NCBI GenBank assembly: GCA_964523405.1 | Contig: CAZGAQ010000013.1 | Span: 56,279 to 120,278, forward strand | Reading direction: 5' to 3' | Source of the DNA: CAZGAQ01 sp964523405 | GTDB taxonomy: Bacteria > Planctomycetota > Phycisphaerae > UBA1845 > Fen-1342 | Length of the DNA: 64,000 nt | Shown here: in pieces, positions 60,134 to 64,000 of the stretch | Layout of the letters: each line of letters opens with the position of its first letter | Position numbering within the stretch: position 1 is the first letter of the stretch | Position numbers and translations under genes: made by a program | Notes under the pieces: generated by a model | Database searches by the model: none | The model's input: the letters and a program-made list of their open reading frames with translations, nothing else | Told to the model about the DNA's origin: nothing

Positions 60134-61975
60134 TCAGACTTGGCTCCTTCCGGCCACGGTGGCCGCCAGCGCCTGCAGCCGATGGGCGTACGAGTGCCGC
60201 GTGCGGACGTGATCCCGAGCGCGCGATACGCGGCGCTGTGAGGCGGCCGAACCGCCGCGCACGAATTCTAGCGCTCGCCGAATGTCAGCCAATTCCTTAC
60301 AAGCTTCGAAATGCTGCCCGGGCTGCAAGACGTCCCCCAACTCCGGCGCCAGCGGGGTGCCTCCCAGGGCGTGCACAAGCAGTGGCCAGCCGCGGGCGGC
60401 CGCCTCGAGCAGCGTCGGCCCCAGTGGGTCGCGCTGACCAGCCACGATACACGCCAGCGGGTGCAGGGCAGCGCGCTCGGCGAGCAGCAGCAGGTCGTCG
60501 CCCAAGTTGCGAAGCGGTCCTGGCCAGGCCTGCCAGCCGCGGCCCACAACCGCAATCGCCAGATCCTCGTGGCTCAGACTGCGCACGATGTGCTCGAGCA
60601 CGACTCCGGGCACGATGGCGGTGCCAATCAGCTCCAAGAACGCGTTGCGCAACGGGACATCGGTCAGCTCCACGCCGCTCTCACGCTGCGCCTGCGCCAG
60701 CAATTGCTCGGGGCGGAGCACGCGCGGCGTCTCCCAGCTCTGGCCGACAACCACGCGAAGCCGGGCCCACAAACGCTGCTGGCTTTCCTGCTCCAGGCCG
60801 AAGGCCTGACTGTCAGCCGGCGGGAGGTCCGCCGCCACGAGGACCCAAGGCGACGTCGCGCACTCCGGGGCCGCCGTTGCACCGGGCGCGATCTGCGCAG
60901 CGCACGCCCAATACCATGGCACGATTTCGTCCGGCGCCAGCCCGGCCGCACACAGGGCGGCGGCCACGCGCGGCGAGGCCGCCAAGTGCGTAACGCCCGG
61001 GAGGCTTGGACGGCTGGGCACGATCGCGTCACGCTGCCACCAGATGCACAGCCGGCCCGTCAGTCCGACGGGCAGCAGGCCGGGGAGATGATTCAGGAGG
61101 ATGGTGAGGTGCGGCCGGTACGACGCCAGGAGCTCAGCGTAGGCGAGCGGGTGGTCCCACGCCGGGGTGGTGGCGGTCCGCGACACCACGTCCCAGCCCA
61201 ACTGGCGGGCAGCGGCGGTGAGTTGGGCCGCGAGCGGCTCCTGGAGCGGGTCCGCGGTCAATGACAACACGGCCAAGCGTAACGGCGCGGCCGGCTGGAT
61301 CGGCTCGGCCGGCATGGCCGGCCTCCCCGTGAGTTGCGCGAGGCGGGCCTCGCGCGCCGGCAGACACTCGCCGGCGGTCCGACAGATCCGCTGGATCTGG
61401 TCGACACGCGTCCGCGACGTCAGATCCGGCAGAACGACGGTGGTGGGCGGCTGCAGCCCGGGCTGGCGGCAGAGCAGTTCGCCGAGGAACGCGACCTCCT
61501 GGTCACAGGGCACGAAGAAGCAGCGTCCGGCACGGATCGCCGTGGAATAGTCGTACAGGTGCAAGGCGGCAACAACGTCCAGGGGGGCATCCGCGAAGAC
61601 GAAGACGGCGTGCTGGGGCGGGAGACCGGCCAGCAGCAGATGCAGTTCGGCGCCGGAGGAAACACTCGCGAGTGCGCAGTTCTGCTCCCGCGCATCGAAC
61701 TTCGCGAGCAGGCTTTGCGCGCGCTGCCGAGGCATGGCTGTGCCGGCCAGCCAGCGGGGCTCCTGCCCGGGCTCCTCCAGCCGCAGAGTGAGCGAGTCGT
61801 CCAGGGCGCGGACACTGCGCCACGTCGGGGGAAGCGCCTGGCAGGCGAGTTCGTGCGCCAGCTCCGGCTGCGTATCCTGCAGTGCGGCGAGGTTGGCGCT
61901 CCAGACCGCGGGGTCCAGTGGCGCCGCTGGCGCCGCATCGAGTAGCGCGAGCGGAGGGGGTACGGGCGATGTCAT
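60134..61975 (-). CDS. CgeB-like glycosyltransferase family protein
   Basis: The 613-aa product begins at the ATG at 61975 (the open frame reaches 62209). The second half matches CgeB-like GT-B proteins: LASYRPHLTILLNHLPGLLP, then DLAIAVVGRGWQAWPGPLRNLGDDLLLLAERAALHPLACIVAGQRDPLGPTLLEAAARGWPLLVHALGG, PELGDVLQPGQHFEACKELADIRRALEFV and the RARDHVRTRHSYAHRLQAL end. A donor-sugar-binding region can be inferred from GRGW and LLEAAARGWPLL. The N-terminal 300 residues are unassigned but have LALLDAAPAAP and FVFADAPLDVV. The nucleotide sugar is unknown. It is coupled to the glycosidase-like gene at 57117. Confidence 0.75.
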   Translation of the reverse strand: MTSPVPPPLALLDAAPAAPLDPAVWSANLAALQDTQPELAHELACQALPPTWRSVRALDDSLTLRLEEPGQEPRWLAGTAMPRQRAQSLLAKFDAREQNCALASVSSGAELHLLLAGLPPQHAVFVFADAPLDVVAALHLYDYSTAIRAGRCFFVPCDQEVAFLGELLCRQPGLQPPTTVVLPDLTSRTRVDQIQRICRTAGECLPAREARLAQLTGRPAMPAEPIQPAAPLRLAVLSLTADPLQEPLAAQLTAAARQLGWDVVSRTATTPAWDHPLAYAELLASYRPHLTILLNHLPGLLPVGLTGRLCIWWQRDAIVPSRPSLPGVTHLAASPRVAAALCAAGLAPDEIVPWYWACAAQIAPGATAAPECATSPWVLVAADLPPADSQAFGLEQESQQRLWARLRVVVGQSWETPRVLRPEQLLAQAQRESGVELTDVPLRNAFLELIGTAIVPGVVLEHIVRSLSHEDLAIAVVGRGWQAWPGPLRNLGDDLLLLAERAALHPLACIVAGQRDPLGPTLLEAAARGWPLLVHALGGTPLAPELGDVLQPGQHFEACKELADIRRALEFVRGGSAASQRRVSRARDHVRTRHSYAHRLQALAATVAGRSQV

Positions 61976-62105
61976 GGACAACTCATCACTCCAGCGGTCG
62001 GTCACGGAGAGAATGTGTGCGCGCCCCGCGCGTCCGTCGCCACCGGCCGGCCCGTGGAATGCCGGGAAGAGATGTCGCCGCGGCCCCGCACGCCGGAAGC
62101 GCGGC

Positions 62106-62255
62106 TTACCGGGCCGGACTCCGCGTCGCCAGCCACAGCAGCAAGGCGAACCAGACGAGATAGAGCACCAGCCAGAGCAGCAGCGGCCAGCGCGAACGCC
62201 GGGCCTCAACTCCGAAAGGTGCGTTGGGCTGAACCTGGGGCTGAGCGTCAGTCAT
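62106..62255 (-). CDS. Very small membrane protein coupled to the AI-2E-family permease
   Basis: The 49-aa product has one membrane segment (WPLLLWLVLYLVWFALLLWL) and an N-terminal part rich in polar residues. Its ATG at 62255 overlaps the end of the AI-2E-type gene (stop at 62248-62250) by eight bases, a coupling pattern that argues for a true gene. An in-frame ATG at 62294 would start inside the permease gene. The function is unknown; a small subunit or regulator of the permease is possible. Confidence 0.65.
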   Translation of the reverse strand: MTDAQPQVQPNAPFGVEARRSRWPLLLWLVLYLVWFALLLWLATRSPAR

Positions 62256-63480
62256 GGGGCGTATCCTGAAGCGGCGGGCTGGGCGGTGGGTCACCCGAGG
62301 GCGGGACGGGCTCCTGCGCCAGCCGCCGAATTTCCGGCAGCAGCCACTCGGCCGCGAAGGTCCTCAGGGTACTGGCGATTGGGATCGCCAGCAACAGCCC
62401 GAGGAGGCCGGCGAGCTGGCCGCCGATGAGCAAGGCGACGACGATGGCCAGAGGGTGCAGGCCCGAGGACTTACCGAGGATGTAGGGGCCAAGCACAAAA
62501 GAATCCACGCCTTGGACGGCGAGATACACGACCACGACCAGCGAAACGGGTAGCGCCCAGGGCTCGCCGGACTGGCTGGCGCCGAGAAACGTGAAGATCA
62601 GCGCCGGCGGCAGCGCGAGGATCGCGAGGAAAGGGACGAGGTTAAGGATGCCGGTCAGCGCTCCGAGCGGCAGACTGTACGGCACGCCAACCAGCGACCA
62701 GCCGATGCCGGTGAGCACACCGACGGCCAGGCAGACAATGAGGCGCCCGCGGAAGAAGTCGGCCATCGCGGTATCGATGGTCGTGACGACGTGGACGACT
62801 TGGTCGCGTTGCCGGTACGGCAGGTGCGCGCGGAGCGCGGCGGTGATGTCGTTGAAGCGCCACAGGAAGAAGAACGTATAGAGCGGAATGAGCACGAGCA
62901 GAGACAGCAGGTTGGCGAAGCTGAAGATGCCGGTCTGGATGGCCTCAATGAGCTCGCGGGCGGTGTCTACGCCGTAGTTCTTCAGGAGCGGAGCCGCCAT
63001 GCGCCACCAGTCCTCCCGTGGCGGCAACAGCGGGCGCGTGGCGGGGGCGCTCGCGGGCGCGGCAGAGGTGAGGTCACCTGGGGGACGTTCGGAGGCCGCA
63101 CGGGGAAGGGTGGGCGCGGTCTGGAGCCGGCGGGCCCACGCGTCCAGAGTTTCCACGTAGCCGGGGATGTTGTCGCGCAGTTGGGCAACTTCGGCCAGCG
63201 CGCGGCTGGTGGCGAAGAAGCCACCGCCGATGAGGCCGGCGCCGAGCAGCGCGAAAGCGACGATGACGATCGTGAGTCGCCGCACGCGGTAGTGGCGCTC
63301 CACCCAGGTCACGAGCGGGTTGACGATGTAGGCAATGGCCAGGGCCGCGAGGAGGGGCGTGAAGACCGGACGCAGAATGTACGCCACCCAGCAGACCAGC
63401 GCCAGAGCAGCCAGCAGGCCCCCGAAGCGGACCCAGCGCCAGCTCCGTTCGGTCAGCCGCGGGAAGTAGTGTTCCAGCAA
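62248..63480 (-). CDS. AI-2E family transporter
   Basis: The 410-aa protein has about eight hydrophobic segments, arranged as in the AI-2E family (formerly UPF0118, also includes PerM and TqsA): PVFTPLLAALAIAYIVNPLVTWVERH, a large loop (TSRALAEVAQLRDNIPGYVETLDAW, then a proline-rich insert near 130-150), LLSLLVLIPLYTFFFLWRFNDI, FFRGRLIVCLAVGVLTGIGWSLVGVPYSLPLGALTGILNLVP and YILGKSSGLHPLAIVVALLIGGQLAGLLGLLLAIPI. Some members export quorum-sensing AI-2, others act in Na+/H+ exchange. A proline-rich C-terminal tail follows. It lies 12 bp after the Minf_1886-type gene. Confidence 0.9.
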   Translation of the reverse strand: MLEHYFPRLTERSWRWVRFGGLLAALALVCWVAYILRPVFTPLLAALAIAYIVNPLVTWVERHYRVRRLTIVIVAFALLGAGLIGGGFFATSRALAEVAQLRDNIPGYVETLDAWARRLQTAPTLPRAASERPPGDLTSAAPASAPATRPLLPPREDWWRMAAPLLKNYGVDTARELIEAIQTGIFSFANLLSLLVLIPLYTFFFLWRFNDITAALRAHLPYRQRDQVVHVVTTIDTAMADFFRGRLIVCLAVGVLTGIGWSLVGVPYSLPLGALTGILNLVPFLAILALPPALIFTFLGASQSGEPWALPVSLVVVVYLAVQGVDSFVLGPYILGKSSGLHPLAIVVALLIGGQLAGLLGLLLAIPIASTLRTFAAEWLLPEIRRLAQEPVPPSGDPPPSPPLQDTPHD

Positions 63481-63492
63481 ATGCGGCCCCTT

Positions 63493-63912
63493 CTAGTCGT
63501 CGGACGTGTCCAGCCCAATCCGGTAGTGCCCAAACACGGCAGCGAAATCGTAGACGTCGTCGAAATCGGAGATGTCATCGGAAGGCTGCTTGCCCATGAG
63601 CCGCAGCGCGACCATCAGATAGACCATCTCGCCGAAGTCGCGCGTCGCGTGGATGTTCCACCGTCGCAGCACTTCGCGCGCCAGCGGTCCCCAGCGCTGC
63701 ACGGCCAACACGCGCAGCGCTTCGCACAGTTCGCGGCCCGTGACGTGCCGCCCCCGGCGGCGCGGACCTTCGCCAAACTTCTGTTGCGTCGCCAGGTCCA
63801 GTCCCTGATGCAGGAACTCGAACGCTTCCGGCGCATAACGCCCGTCCCGACGCACTTCGCGCTCCAGGCGCGCGATCAACTCCGCATCCATCGCCTGACT
63901 TTCCGCTCCCAT
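63493..63912 (-). CDS. Minf_1886 family protein of unknown function
   Basis: The 139-aa product has the pattern of a widespread planctomycete/verrucomicrobial family: YAPEAFEFLHQGLDLATQQ, VTGRELCEALRVLAVQRWGPLAREVLRRWNIHATRDFGEMVYLMVALRLMGKQPSDDISDFDDVYDFAAVF. The fold appears all-helical and the function is unknown. The ATG overlaps by one base the stop codon of the gene entering from the window edge, and the AI-2E gene follows closely, so these genes share an operon. Confidence 0.85.
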   Translation of the reverse strand: MGAESQAMDAELIARLEREVRRDGRYAPEAFEFLHQGLDLATQQKFGEGPRRRGRHVTGRELCEALRVLAVQRWGPLAREVLRRWNIHATRDFGEMVYLMVALRLMGKQPSDDISDFDDVYDFAAVFGHYRIGLDTSDD

Positions 63913-64000
63913 CAGGACACCTCGCCCGGCGCGCTCGCGGACGGCGGGCCACCGCCCCCGCCAGGTCGCCGCCGACGCCGACGACGCCGACGCCCCGCCC
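63912..64000 (-). CDS. C-terminal tail of a gene running off the window
   Basis: On the minus strand the frame ends with a long arginine stretch, then PGGGGGPPSASAPGEVS and TGA, and this TGA overlaps the ATG of the next gene by one base (TGATG). An arginine/glycine-rich tail of this kind is common at the C terminus of RNA-binding proteins such as DEAD-box helicases, but no domain is visible in the 29 codons here. The overlap and composition are the only evidence. Confidence 0.4.
   Translation of the reverse strand, partial: AGRRRRRRRRRPGGGGGPPSASAPGEVS

Noticed and set aside
1..64000. tRNA genes, rRNA genes, CRISPR arrays, prophage and attachment sites
   Set aside because: None could be recognised by eye; the short intergenic repeats are too irregular for a CRISPR array and no cas genes are present.

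Overview
The window is about 64 kb of GC-rich bacterial DNA (roughly two thirds G+C by eye) and reads like a planctomycete, most likely class Phycisphaerae. Reasons: several exported proteins end in PEP-CTERM signals; others carry dockerin-like NCDGxxNWRDID modules and long arrays of the DCNxNGxPDECDIA repeat; there is a prepilin of the H-X9-DG type; and small membrane proteins carry the CxxCGYDLTGNxSGRCPECG zinc ribbon. No rRNA, tRNA, CRISPR array, phage or plasmid genes were seen. The assignment rests on these protein styles, not on a marker-gene phylogeny.

Layout. 0-5.9 kb: two zinc-ribbon membrane proteins, a RAYT (REP-associated tyrosine transposase) with its repeats and a decayed second RAYT, a radical SAM/SPASM enzyme, and long gene-free, repeat-rich stretches. 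5.9-8.6 kb (minus): recJ and the MTA phosphorylase gene. 8.8-12.9 kb (plus): etfB, etfA and an acyl-CoA dehydrogenase, a compact fatty-acyl or amino-acid oxidation unit. 13.4-20.5 kb: an MFS transporter, a PEP-CTERM protein, a large membrane-anchored spermidine-synthase-like fusion and an exported protein of unknown function. 20.8-26.2 kb: an exported block with an M14 carboxypeptidase carrying a dockerin-like tail, a prepilin-like protein, and two related exported proteins with different C-terminal modules. 26.3-29.5 kb: rplM-rpsI with promoter and terminator, xseA and a CheY-like receiver. 29.5-33.1 kb (minus): ispH, a PPP-like phosphoesterase next to a Ser/Thr kinase, and an unknown membrane-anchored protein. 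33.2-36.0 kb: a TPR protein and miaB. 36.2-44.4 kb: two large repeat-rich surface proteins with a shared C-terminal tail, a SanA/YdcF-like protein and a tandem pair of PEP-CTERM paralogues. 44.5-48.6 kb (minus): an OPT-family transporter with a coupled small gene, and ilvE. 48.9-55.1 kb (plus): rlmN, a D-2-hydroxyacid dehydrogenase, a fused two-domain ABC permease, a GH43-like lipoprotein and a FecR-like protein. 55.2-64 kb: a NeuD-type acyltransferase, an unknown exported protein, a gene-free stretch dense in hairpins, a glycosidase-like exported protein coupled to a CgeB-like glycosyltransferase, an AI-2E-family permease with a tiny coupled membrane protein, a Minf_1886-type protein and the tail of a further gene.

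The housekeeping genes are interspersed with exported proteins whose C-terminal modules (PEP-CTERM, dockerin-like, and an unrecognised LAACPLAS-transmembrane-CTRxRR tail) look interchangeable. The points most worth a second look are that shared tail, the swap of C-terminal modules between neighbouring paralogues, recJ apparently starting at ATC, the kinase / degenerate-PPP pair, the RAYT and its remnant, and the structured gap at 56.8-57.1 kb. No defence system, biosynthetic cluster or complete new multi-gene system was identified.
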